NCBI GenBank assembly: GCA_021800255.1
Contig: JAJYZC010000007.1
Span: 40,802 to 104,801 of the forward strand
From: Acidobacteriota bacterium
GTDB taxonomy: Bacteria > Acidobacteriota > Terriglobia > Terriglobales > Acidobacteriaceae
DNA length: 64,000 bases
Direction: 5' to 3'
The notes under the pieces were generated by a model. The model did not search any database. It was not told where the DNA came from and was given only the letters and a program-made list of their open reading frames with translations. Each line of letters opens with the position of its first letter. Position 1 is the stretch's first letter. Below are positions 46,198 through 55,337 of the stretch, in pieces. A program made the translations under genes and the position numbers.

Positions 46198-46284
46198 CCG
46201 GTGACGAAACGGGCGGCATAGATGGAACGTCCGATAACATATATTCTGTAAAATAAACCCAGCCGCCGCGAGTCCCCTGAACTC

Positions 46285-47007
46285 ATGCCTCCCAAATCCC
46301 TGCACGCCACTGTCTTGTCGCAGGTTGCCGTCGAAGACCTCGGTTCCCTGCAACCGCAGCTCGAGCGCCGCGGCTTTGAAATCCAAACGATTCAGGTTGC
46401 CTCCGCCCGCTCTCCGCTTGCAGCGGCACTTCAAAGCTGCCACCTGCTTGTAGTGCTTGGCGGGCCGATCAGCGTCTATGACCGCGCGGATTATCCATTT
46501 CTGAACGATGAGATCGAATGCCTCCGGCAGCGCCTGGCGGCGGGTCGGCCAACGCTGGGCATCTGCCTGGGAGCCCAACTGATGGCGGCCGCGCTGGGCG
46601 CCCGCGTGTATCCGGGAGCGCACGGCGCCGAGATCGGGTGGTCTCCGTTGCTGGCGGTCAACGCCGAGGCTGTGCCGGAGTGGTTTGCGCCTTTGCTCAC
46701 GGACGGCCTATCGGTCTTTCATTGGCATGGGGATACGTTCGATCTGCCGCAAAGCGCACATCGCCTTGCAGGTACAGAACTCTACGAAAATCAAGCATTT
46801 ACCATAGGAGACTTCGCGCTCGGGCTACAGTTTCACCCCGAAGTTACAGAGATGGCGTTAGAAGACTGGTACGTGGCCCATGTGTGCGAATTGCGGCAGA
46901 AAAAAATCTCCGTGGCCGGGCTTCGAGCTGCGGCCCGGAAGCATGGCCCTCGCCTGGAAGCCGCTGCGGGTGTCTTCTGGCAGCGATGGCTCGATCACAT
47001 CTTGTAG
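46285..47007 (+). CDS. Class I glutamine amidotransferase
   Basis: A 240-residue GATase1 protein. The catalytic triad is visible: Cys94 in GICLGAQ, His184 and Glu186 in LQFHPEV. It is a stand-alone domain, like the GMP-synthase-related amidotransferases of unknown acceptor (YfeJ/PuuD-like); no synthetase domain is present. Its 3' end overlaps the convergent bifunctional nuclease gene by 13 bases. Confidence 0.85.
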   Translation: MPPKSLHATVLSQVAVEDLGSLQPQLERRGFEIQTIQVASARSPLAAALQSCHLLVVLGGPISVYDRADYPFLNDEIECLRQRLAAGRPTLGICLGAQLMAAALGARVYPGAHGAEIGWSPLLAVNAEAVPEWFAPLLTDGLSVFHWHGDTFDLPQSAHRLAGTELYENQAFTIGDFALGLQFHPEVTEMALEDWYVAHVCELRQKKISVAGLRAAARKHGPRLEAAAGVFWQRWLDHIL

Positions 47008-47483
47008 CGGCCTAGGTCCTCGTCGTTGAGGCCCTCAAGCCAACTGCGCAACTGCTCCGCCGTCGGTCCCTCGGGCGGGCCGGCAGTGTTCAGCTTCGCG
47101 GTTTGCATCACAGCCTCGGAGACATAGATTGGGCAATCGGTGCGCAGCGCCAGCGCGATGGCGTCAGAGGGACGCGAATCGACCGTGATGGCCTCATCGC
47201 CTTGGCGCAGGCAAAGAACCGCGTAAAATGTGTCCTCCTTAATCTCTGTGATGACAACGCGTTCCAGGCTCCCATTCAGGTAATGGATGAGGTTTTTTGT
47301 CAGGTCGTGGGTCATGGGGCGCGGAGCATTGAGCTTTTCGATCTCGATGGCGATAGCATTGGCCTCAAAGATTCCCACCCAGATCGGCATCACTGCGTCA
47401 GAGGCAACGTCCTTGAGCACCACAATGGGCATATTCGTGGAGGGGTCCATCATCAAGCCGCGAATTCTTACCTCGATCTCCAT
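46995..47483 (-). CDS. Bifunctional nuclease family protein (DUF151)
   Basis: A 162-residue product. The BFN domain fills residues 1-135: IRGLMMDPSTNMPIVVLKD, LPIWVG-type loop and the RPSDAIALALR motif (about residues 104-114). Proteins of this family include plant nucleases active on DNA and RNA; bacterial roles are unclear. The C-terminal extension ends in LEGLNDEDLGRYKM. GGAAG sits before the start. miaB lies 27 bases upstream, so they are probably co-transcribed. Confidence 0.88.
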   Translation of the reverse strand: MEIEVRIRGLMMDPSTNMPIVVLKDVASDAVMPIWVGIFEANAIAIEIEKLNAPRPMTHDLTKNLIHYLNGSLERVVITEIKEDTFYAVLCLRQGDEAITVDSRPSDAIALALRTDCPIYVSEAVMQTAKLNTAGPPEGPTAEQLRSWLEGLNDEDLGRYKM

Positions 47484-47510
47484 GGCTTCCCTCTTCCGTT
47501 TCCTTCCATC

Positions 47511-48830
47511 TTAGACGGCCACGCCGGTGAGACTGTTCGGGCCGGTTGCAGTAATCCGCACCTGCACGTAGCTACCCGGCGCCGGCGCGATCGGTTGTGA
47601 ACAGGTGAAATTGACTGGCTTATTCTGGCTGCTGCGGCCGGAGATCTGGCCGCGCGCCGGATTCTGCCCCTCGATCATGACTTCAAGAATCTGCCCTAAG
47701 TGCTTGGAGTAGTTTACCCTTTGAATCTCGCGCTGGCGGTCAAGCAGCACTTGAAGCCGGTTGGACTTTTCCACATCGGGGACGGAATCGATCATGACCA
47801 GCGCGGGGGTGTTCGGCCGCGCTGAATACTTGAAAGCGAAGACGCAATCGTACTCGACCTCGGCGAGCAGCTCCATGGTCTGCATAAAGTCGTCCTCGGT
47901 TTCTCCGGGAAAGCCCACGATGATGTCAGTGGAGATGGAGATGGTGCGGCGCGCTGCCTTGATCCAGCCGATCCGCTCCAGGTACCACTCCGGCGTGTAC
48001 TCGCGCGCCATCATTTTGAGCACCCGCGCCGAGCCCGATTGCACCGGCAGGTGTACGTGGTCGCAGAGCGTGGGCACCGCGTCGATGGCCTCTACGATGT
48101 CGCGGGTGAAGTCGCGCGGATGGCTGGTGGTGAAGCGCACCCGGCGAATGCCGGGGACCTGGCCCACGGCGGCCAGCAGCTCCGCGAAGCTGCACTTCCC
48201 TTCCGGATCGCGGTAGCTGTTCACGTTCTGCCCCAGAAGCTGAATCTCTGTGTAGCCGAGGCCGGCGATGCGCCGCGCTTCCTCAAGCACCGACGAAGAG
48301 CTCCGGCTGCGCTCCTTGCCGCGCGTGTAAGGAACTACGCAGTAGGAACAGAACTTGTCGCAGCCCTCGATGATGGTGATGTAACCGCGGTAGGGATTCT
48401 GACGGGCCGTAAACTCGGTCTCGAAGGTTTCCTCCGTCTGCCGGTCGTCAAGGCCGGTGATGCGGGTCTCGCCAGCTTCCAGACGGGCCAGCATCTCCGG
48501 CAGCTTGCGGTAGGAGGCCGAGCCGGAGACCAGCGAAACGTGAGGTGCGCGCGCAAAGATATTTTCCCCCTCCTGCTGGGCCACGCATCCGAGGACGCCG
48601 AAGCGCTTGCCTTCTTTGTGCAGGCGCTTATAGTCGTTCAGGCGATGGAAGACCTTCTGCTCCGCCTTGTCGCGGATGGAGCAGGTGTTGTAGAGGATCA
48701 GACCGGCCTCTTCTTCCGACTCCACCTGCCGGTAGCCCCGCTCGCGCAGCGTGCCGATGACCTTTTCTGAGTCATGGGCATTCATCTGGCAGCCGAAGGT
48801 CTCCAAATAAAATGTTTTTTCCGGCGTCAT
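47511..48830 (-). CDS. miaB: tRNA-2-methylthio-N6-dimethylallyladenosine synthase
   Basis: A 439-residue methylthiotransferase. The UPF0004 domain cluster ligands are Cys14, Cys50 and Cys82; the radical-SAM CxxxCxxC is Cys157, Cys161, Cys164. A TRAM domain ends the chain. It adds the 2-methylthio group to i6A37 in tRNAs. Promoter: TTGGCT, 16 bases, TATACT, with a 10-base leader carrying GGGAGG. Confidence 0.95.
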   Translation of the reverse strand: MTPEKTFYLETFGCQMNAHDSEKVIGTLRERGYRQVESEEEAGLILYNTCSIRDKAEQKVFHRLNDYKRLHKEGKRFGVLGCVAQQEGENIFARAPHVSLVSGSASYRKLPEMLARLEAGETRITGLDDRQTEETFETEFTARQNPYRGYITIIEGCDKFCSYCVVPYTRGKERSRSSSSVLEEARRIAGLGYTEIQLLGQNVNSYRDPEGKCSFAELLAAVGQVPGIRRVRFTTSHPRDFTRDIVEAIDAVPTLCDHVHLPVQSGSARVLKMMAREYTPEWYLERIGWIKAARRTISISTDIIVGFPGETEDDFMQTMELLAEVEYDCVFAFKYSARPNTPALVMIDSVPDVEKSNRLQVLLDRQREIQRVNYSKHLGQILEVMIEGQNPARGQISGRSSQNKPVNFTCSQPIAPAPGSYVQVRITATGPNSLTGVAV

Positions 48831-48887
48831 GAACCTCCCAAGTATACCGTGATGGCCGTGCCAGCCAAGCGGGCACGCGGCCCGGCG

Positions 48888-49310
48888 TCATTTGTGCGGT
48901 CCAGCCTTGTACACGTGCAGGTAGGCGATCAGCGCGGTCATCTGCTGAGAGGTCATTTGATAGGCAAACGAGGGCATCTTTCCCTTCCCTGTCATGAGCA
49001 CGCGCTCAACCTCGGCATCGGTTGCCGGTTCGCCGTCCGGCAGCGTTTTGCGGGTGAACAAGCCATGCAGATCGGGCGGAGCCGGCGTGATGCGCCAGTT
49101 GTTGTAGACGTGGCAGTGAGCGCAGCCTACAGCAAACACCTGTTTGCCCTGCGCCTCAAGCGGCGTGAGGGCGGGCTTGGAGGTCCGGCAACCGGCCGCA
49201 GCCATCGCCGCCATCATCCCCATAATGGCGATGGCTGAACGGCCCGCCCGGCCTGCCGCTCTTCTGCGATGAATAGCAAATGCTTCCGCGAAGCCGTAGC
49301 TGAAAGTCAT
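48888..49310 (-). CDS. c-type cytochrome, probable lipoprotein
   Basis: A 140-residue product. The heme motif CAHCH is at residues 63-67 and Met112 in GKMPSF is the likely sixth ligand. A basic N-terminus (HRRRAAGRAGRS) and hydrophobic MGMMAAMAAAGC give a lipobox (Cys41). The start is uncertain; a later ATG (residue 30) is possible. It carries electrons on the periplasmic side. No obvious oxidoreductase partner adjacent. Confidence 0.8.
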   Translation of the reverse strand: MTFSYGFAEAFAIHRRRAAGRAGRSAIAIMGMMAAMAAAGCRTSKPALTPLEAQGKQVFAVGCAHCHVYNNWRITPAPPDLHGLFTRKTLPDGEPATDAEVERVLMTGKGKMPSFAYQMTSQQMTALIAYLHVYKAGPHK

Positions 49311-49426
49311 TGTTAGAAAGAAATCCTGCGTCCGCGAGCACTCCTTTCAGTCTGAGCGGGCGCGGAATAAAGGTCAAGCAGCCCCGCTGCCTTCGGGGCC
49401 TTCCCTATGGGCGTTGAGCGATTGCT

Positions 49427-50170
49427 TTACAGCCCCAACCCGCCATCGACGGCCAAGATCTGTCCCGTGATAAAGCTCGGCCCGGTGGCGAAGAAGAGCA
49501 CCGCTTGGGCTACATCGTCAACGCTCCCGTTGCGGTGCATGGGAGTTCTGGCGGCAAAACGCTGGGCCTCTTGATCGTCTCGCTCGGCGCTGTTTTCCGG
49601 TTCAATCCATCCCGGCGCCACGCAGTTCACACTCACGCTGGGCGCAAAGGCCTTGGCCATCGATTGTGTAAGCAGGTGCAAAGCCGCCTTGGAGGCGCAG
49701 TAGTGCGCATGGCCTGGCCAGCCGTGAATGCCTCCCAGCGAACCGATGTTGACGATCCTTCCCTGTGCCGCGCGCAGGTGCGGCAGCGCCTCCCGCGCCG
49801 CCAGGAACGGTCCTCGCGCGTTGGTCTCAAAGACCGCATCCCATTCCCGCAGGCTCAGGCTTTCAAGCCGGGCGAAGGTAAACAGGGCCGCATTGTTCAC
49901 CAGCAGGTCGAGGCGCCCAAAACGGCCAGTGACAGCGGCGATGGCCTCGATGACCGAGGCCTCCGAGCGCACATCGCATTCCACCGCCAGCGCCCGGACA
50001 CCCAGAGCCTCGATCTCCTGCGCGGTCTGCCGGGCCGCGTCCTGCGAGTTGCGGTAGCTGATGGCCACGTCCGCGCCGGCCCTGGCCAGCGCCAGAGCAA
50101 TGCCGCGTCCAATGCGCCGCGCGCCTCCGGTTACCAGCGCCGATTTGCCGTGGAGAGGTGGGGATGGCAT
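49427..50170 (-). CDS. SDR oxidoreductase, possible pteridine reductase
   Basis: A 247-residue short-chain dehydrogenase/reductase. The cofactor loop TGGARRIGRGIA has Arg in a TGxxxRxG pattern, typical of NADPH-dependent pteridine reductases and FolM; the catalytic Tyr-x3-Lys is YCASK and NNAAL is seen. With folE and two PTPS genes at 56711-58315 it could finish a tetrahydropterin pathway, but it lies 6 kb away and could equally act on another carbonyl. TAGAAT 6 bases before the ATG predicts a leaderless mRNA. Confidence 0.75.
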   Translation of the reverse strand: MPSPPLHGKSALVTGGARRIGRGIALALARAGADVAISYRNSQDAARQTAQEIEALGVRALAVECDVRSEASVIEAIAAVTGRFGRLDLLVNNAALFTFARLESLSLREWDAVFETNARGPFLAAREALPHLRAAQGRIVNIGSLGGIHGWPGHAHYCASKAALHLLTQSMAKAFAPSVSVNCVAPGWIEPENSAERDDQEAQRFAARTPMHRNGSVDDVAQAVLFFATGPSFITGQILAVDGGLGL

Positions 50171-50234
50171 GAAAGCATTCTACGCATTCCCGCAGACCGG
50201 AAGATAAAACGCTCCCGGCGCCCGGATCCCGGCC

Positions 50235-50879
50235 CTACTTCTGCGCTGTCTGCGACTGCGCCTGGGACTGGCCGCCCCCGCTCTGCGCAGCCTGCTTGGC
50301 CGGGCCGGAGGGCTTGCTTTTATCCGAACTGGAGGGCTTGGCGCGGGATGGAGTTGGGCTCGCACCCTTTGCCGATGGTGTTGAATTCGGACTCTTGGCC
50401 GCCTTCCCGGTCTCCGCGCCTTCAGAGGAGGCCGCGGCGCTGTGATGGGCGTAAATCGAATACTCCGGCTGCGGCAGTTTCATCCGGATTTTCATGGCCA
50501 TCTTCGCCTTGTCGATCTGGTATATCTTTCCGTAGGTCTGGTAGCCGTCGGCGATGATTTGCACCAGCACCGTATCGCCGATAGGGATCACGGTCATGGT
50601 CGCCTTGCCATCCTGATTCGCCTTCAGCTCCATACCGCCCTCGTCCTTACCATTCTTCTTGAGGGGGTGAAAGATAACCGCCGCTTTGGGTATAGGCGTT
50701 CCATTGTCGGCGCGCAGCACGGTAACCGTAATCTGCGATGTCGGCGGAGGGGGTTTGTACTTGCGGTAACGCCAATTGTTGTCCTGTGCGCCGGCCGAGA
50801 GGCAACTGATGGTCAAGCCGGCTAATACTCCGATGGCATAAAGACGACGAGGATGAATGCGACGCAACATCGTAATCAT
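50235..50879 (-). CDS. Exported protein with a carboxypeptidase-regulatory-like domain and Ser/Lys-rich tail
   Basis: A 214-residue product from the ATG at 50879 (AAAGGG upstream). A signal peptide (LYAIGVLAGLTISCLSAGAQ) is followed by a beta-sandwich (residues 38-130, TVTVLRADNGTPIPKAAVIFHP, MTVIPIGDTVLVQII), like CarboxypepD_reg domains. The last 70 residues are low-complexity (Ser, Pro, Lys, Gln, Ala), likely disordered and surface-interacting. Role unknown. Confidence 0.7.
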   Translation of the reverse strand: MITMLRRIHPRRLYAIGVLAGLTISCLSAGAQDNNWRYRKYKPPPPTSQITVTVLRADNGTPIPKAAVIFHPLKKNGKDEGGMELKANQDGKATMTVIPIGDTVLVQIIADGYQTYGKIYQIDKAKMAMKIRMKLPQPEYSIYAHHSAAASSEGAETGKAAKSPNSTPSAKGASPTPSRAKPSSSDKSKPSGPAKQAAQSGGGQSQAQSQTAQK

Positions 50880-51246
50880 TCTAGCCCTTTCCGAGCCTTC
50901 CGGTGAAGCCCCAGAGAAGGACTTTAAGGAGCTTGGCGAGCCCGAGGCCAGCCTTGCGTTCAACGGCTGCCAAATCGATCCCTCTTAGAATCTACTTGTC
51001 TTACATAATAAAATCTTAGTCAATTTAACTAATATCTTTGATTTTGCCTCTTGACAAAATCAACCTCCCTTCCCTATCTTTAGCAATTGGAAGGCGAGAT
51101 TGCTAGCGGCTGGCTCCTGAAACTGCTCGACAGGCTTCAGTGCTCCGCAGAGCAGCTCCCATTCGGCAGTTTCTCATCAGTTTTTATTTCACTCAAAACT
51201 ACGCGATTGGAGCACACCTGATCGCGTGTGAAGGAGAAGCGAAGCA
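50880..51246 (+). promoter_or_regulatory. groES promoter region with CIRCE and nested inverted repeats
   Basis: Promoter: TTGACA (51051-51056), 18-base spacer, TATCTT (51075-51080). CIRCE-like operator: TTAGCAATT (51080-51088), N9, GATTGCTAG (51098-51106), two mismatches per arm from TTAGCACTC-N9-GAGTGCTAA. A perfect repeat TTGATTTTG (51038-51046) / CAAAATCAA (51055-51063) overlaps the -35, and TTAGT-N7-ACTAA lies at 51016-51032. The 51000-51085 stretch is strikingly AT-rich for this chromosome. AAGGAG at 51231 serves groES. The first 115 bases of the gap hold nothing evident. Confidence 0.75.
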
Positions 51247-51561
51247 ATGGCAGCAACAGCAGCAAAAACCACCACGTTCACTCCGCTCCACGACCGTATC
51301 CTTGTCCGCCGTTTGGAAGAGGGTGAGACGGTTCGCGGCGGAATCATCATTCCCGACACCGCCAAGGAGAAGCCCCAGGAGGGCGAAGTGATCTCCGTGG
51401 GCAAAGGCAAATCCAACGACGAAGGCAAGGTCTTTCCCCTGGACGTGAAAGCGGGCGACCGGATCCTCTTCGGCAAGTACTCGGGCACTGAGATCAAGAT
51501 CGACGGCGAAGAGTACCTGATTATGCGCGAGGAAGAAGTCCTGGGCATTATCAAGAAGTAA
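51247..51561 (+). CDS. groES: Co-chaperonin GroES
   Basis: A 104-residue product of normal length. The mobile loop [18 protein letters not shown] is present, as is [12 protein letters not shown] at the start and [14 protein letters not shown] at the end. It caps GroEL. First gene of the groESL unit, behind the CIRCE-like operator; the 148-base gap to groEL carries a repeat element. Confidence 0.98.
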   Translation: MAATAAKTTTFTPLHDRILVRRLEEGETVRGGIIIPDTAKEKPQEGEVISVGKGKSNDEGKVFPLDVKAGDRILFGKYSGTEIKIDGEEYLIMREEEVLGIIKK

Positions 51562-51581
51562 CAGCGCCACGGCGCGCGAGA

Positions 51582-51672
51582 TGTCAGTTCTCAGTTGTCA
51601 GCAAAAGGCTTGGAAAGCAGGCGCCGGCAACTGAAGCTGGAGCAACTGATGATTGATAACTGACCACTGACA
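51582..51672. repeat. 91-bp element with imperfect heptad inverted arms between groES and groEL
   Basis: The arms TGTCAGTTCTCAGTTGTCAG (51582-51601) and the complement of 51653-51672 match at 16 of 20 positions. Both arms are made of 7-base units (TCAGTTC, TCAGTTG; ACTGATG, ATTGATA, ACTGACC, ACTGACA). A T-run follows (51675-51679), so it could also act as a partial terminator that lowers groEL relative to groES. Confidence 0.55.
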
Positions 51673-51700
51673 GCTTTTTCAAATACGAACTGCAAATTAG

Positions 51701-53377
<1,677 letters not shown>

Positions 53378-53439
53378 ACCTCCTGGGGGAGCGGCGGCAG
53401 CTTCGTATTCCGCAACCAGCGCCTCCAGCAAGCACAGCA

Positions 53440-53466
53440 GGCCCCTGCGTCGAGCGGGGGCCTTTT
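53440..53466 (+). terminator. groEL terminator
   Basis: Stem GGCCCCTGC (53440-53448) pairs with GCGGGGGCC (53454-53462, one G-U) over a GTCGA loop, then TTTTC. Strong intrinsic terminator. Confidence 0.88.
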
Positions 53467-53474
53467 CATTTCGG

Positions 53475-53508
53475 TTGACTTAGTTATGTAAAATAGGTAT
53501 GATACCTA
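53475..53508 (+). promoter_or_regulatory. Promoter-operator of the wHTH-PIN operon
   Basis: TTGACT (53475-53480), 17-base spacer, TATGAT (53498-53503). A perfect palindrome TAGGTAT-G-ATACCTA (53494-53508) covers the -10. A second partial site, GGGTATGACCTA (53516-53527), overlaps the ribosome-binding region. Classic placement for an autorepressing operator. Confidence 0.65.
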
Positions 53509-53527
53509 GATTGGAGGGTATGACCTA

Positions 53528-54046
53528 ATGGCAAGCGTAGTTTCTGACGTTCGCCTGGCGGACCGCATCTGGATTGCTGTTGCTCTGCTTCATCAGGAAT
53601 TCCCAACTCGCGAGGATTTCTCAAAAGACGAAGTTCGGAAAAAACTCGACGCGTTGGGGTTCTCAACTCCCGAAGACCGCAAATCCGTCAACCCGCATTT
53701 GAACCAGCACATGATCGTAAATAATCCCCCGTCTACGACCACGAAATACCGGATGCTCTTCGAAACCAGGTCGGGCAACATCCGGCTCTATCGCCCAGGC
53801 GACTACGTTGATCCCGGGCGGCAATCTCATCGTAGCCCCAAGTATCTTCCCGGCCGCCATCAGATTCCTGAGAAGTACTTGCCCCTCATCGATTGGTATG
53901 AGGACTGGTGCAGGGAATCTCGAAGACCAGTCAACGGGAACTACGAGGACGATCCGCTCATTCGCCTCATCGGATCGGGCCGTCACATCTGGGCCGATGA
54001 GCACGCCGATGAGTACGTCGAGAATCTGCGGAGGGAAGACATTTGA
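53528..54046 (+). CDS. Winged-helix-like protein, candidate antitoxin
   Basis: A 172-residue product. I infer a winged helix in the first ~95 residues: helix LADRIWIAVALLHQEFP, helix SKDEVRKKLDALGF, a possible recognition helix KSVNPHLNQHMIVN, then a wing-like YRMLFETRSGNIRLYR. The C-terminal half is charged and aromatic (PLIDWYEDWC) and may bind the PIN partner. It precedes the PIN gene with a 4-base overlap and lies behind a palindromic operator. No known antitoxin family is recognised. GGAGGG sits 9 bases before the start. GC content looks lower than the neighbours. Confidence 0.6.
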   Translation: MASVVSDVRLADRIWIAVALLHQEFPTREDFSKDEVRKKLDALGFSTPEDRKSVNPHLNQHMIVNNPPSTTTKYRMLFETRSGNIRLYRPGDYVDPGRQSHRSPKYLPGRHQIPEKYLPLIDWYEDWCRESRRPVNGNYEDDPLIRLIGSGRHIWADEHADEYVENLRREDI

Positions 54047-54465
54047 GCAAGGTGTTTTTCGACACAAATATCTTCATCTACATCTTCGAGGGGCTGGAGC
54101 CGAATCGCAGCCGCATGATCGAAATTCGCAAGCGGATGCTGGATCGTGGAGACCGCATCGTCACTTCGGCGATGGCGCTGGGTGAGGTGCTGGTAAGGCC
54201 TACAAAGCTCGGACAGACATCGCTCATCGAGCAGTATGATCGGGCAATCCGGTCTTGTGCGCAGGTTGTGAGCTTCGACGCGCAGGTGGCATGGCGTTAT
54301 GCATCGCTTCGCGCAACCCACTCTCTGCGTAACGCAGATGCAATCCAACTAGCATGTGCTGCGCATTTTGGCGTAGACCTCTTTATCACCAACGACAAGA
54401 ATTTGCACAAGCTCGACGTTCCCGGCATCGGCTTTATCGCGCCGCTGGAGAGGGTTCCGCTCTGA
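54043..54465 (+). CDS. PIN-domain ribonuclease, probable toxin
   Basis: A 140-residue single PIN domain. The acidic site is complete: Asp7 (FFDTNIF), Glu48 (ALGEVL), Asp99 (RNADAIQ), Asp118 (ITNDKN). VapC-type proteins with this layout cut tRNA or rRNA. The start is a TTG at 54043 overlapping the upstream stop (TTGA), with GAGGGAAG before it. Inferred toxin of the pair with the upstream protein; it is not known to need an antitoxin from sequence alone. Confidence 0.85.
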   Translation: MSKVFFDTNIFIYIFEGLEPNRSRMIEIRKRMLDRGDRIVTSAMALGEVLVRPTKLGQTSLIEQYDRAIRSCAQVVSFDAQVAWRYASLRATHSLRNADAIQLACAAHFGVDLFITNDKNLHKLDVPGIGFIAPLERVPL

Positions 54466-54486
54466 GAAAACGTGCTCGGCGCCGCA

Positions 54487-54753
54487 TCACGCGTTGGCCG
54501 CGCTGGCGTTCTCCAGCGGCGGCGCGATTGCGGCCGGGAGTTCTTCGGCGATTTCGATTCCGGCCATACGGATGAGGTGCTTGACCGTAGCTGCATTCAG
54601 ACGGGTAGCATCGTATTCCACGCGCACGGTGCGCGTCTCGCGGTCCAGAGTGATTTGGCGAATGCCGTAAACGTCGCGCGCGCGGGCCAGCGCCAGCGCC
54701 GCCTGCTCGCTGGGCGGAGCCTCGTAGCGATAGGAAACTTCCACAGTCGTCAT
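54487..54753 (-). CDS. Small ferredoxin-fold protein, HMA-like without the CxxC
   Basis: An 88-residue product from the ATG at 54753. The pattern VEVSYRYEAPPSEQAALALA-ARDVYGIRQITLDRETRTV-RVEYDATRLNAATVKHLIRMAG resembles the heavy-metal-associated beta-alpha-beta fold, but no CxxC is present, so metal transfer is unlikely. TATGAT (with a TG extension) 6 bases before the ATG predicts a leaderless mRNA. Confidence 0.55.
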   Translation of the reverse strand: MTTVEVSYRYEAPPSEQAALALARARDVYGIRQITLDRETRTVRVEYDATRLNAATVKHLIRMAGIEIAEELPAAIAPPLENASAANA

Positions 54754-54797
54754 GCTGGCATCATAGCAAGACTCGCGGCTGAGCGGAGCGCCCTGCA

Positions 54798-55289
54798 TCA
54801 CAGGCTTTTGATGAGGGCGCGGATGGTGGGATCAGACCAATCCTGCGCGCCGATGAATTTGCTGCGGATGATGCCTCTGCGGTCGATCAGGTACGTCTCC
54901 GGCCACATGTCGGTGTGGAAGAGCGCGGGCGCCGATTGGCTGGGATCGCGCACCGTGATCAGGTCGATGTGGTGGCGGATGAGGAAGTCTCTGTAGGCAA
55001 CCGGGTCCTGGTCGATGCTCACGGCGATGATGACCAGATTGGGCATGTCGTGGTGGAGCTGCTCGAGCGAAGGCATCTCAGCCACGCACGGCGGGCACCA
55101 CGTGGCCCAGAAGTTCAACAGCACCACGCGCCCGCGATAACTGGCCAGGTGAACTGTGGTGGTTCCGTCAGAAACCGTAAAGTCCGGCGCCATCGTCCCG
55201 GGCTGAGCGGGGTGAGACCCGCGGTTACAGGCGCACACCAGTATCAGCGGAACAAGTAGAAGCAGTAAAAAAGGCCGAAGAAACCGCAC
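54798..55289 (-). CDS. TlpA-like thiol-disulfide lipoprotein
   Basis: A 163-residue product. The GTG at 55289 is preferred: TTGGTC, 18 bases, TATTAT, six bases, GTG, a leaderless promoter (an upstream TTG at 55325 is the alternative). Signal peptide with lipobox VCAC. The thioredoxin domain carries WATWCPPC (CxxC about residues 74-77), and WPETYLIDRRG has the cis-Pro segment. Family role: reduces disulfides in the periplasm, often for cytochrome c or other Cys proteins. Confidence 0.9.
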   Translation of the reverse strand: MRFLRPFLLLLLVPLILVCACNRGSHPAQPGTMAPDFTVSDGTTTVHLASYRGRVVLLNFWATWCPPCVAEMPSLEQLHHDMPNLVIIAVSIDQDPVAYRDFLIRHHIDLITVRDPSQSAPALFHTDMWPETYLIDRRGIIRSKFIGAQDWSDPTIRALIKSL

Positions 55290-55337
55290 CTCCTTATAAT
55301 ACGGAGCGAAAGGCCGAAAGACCAAAGGGCGAGGCGC

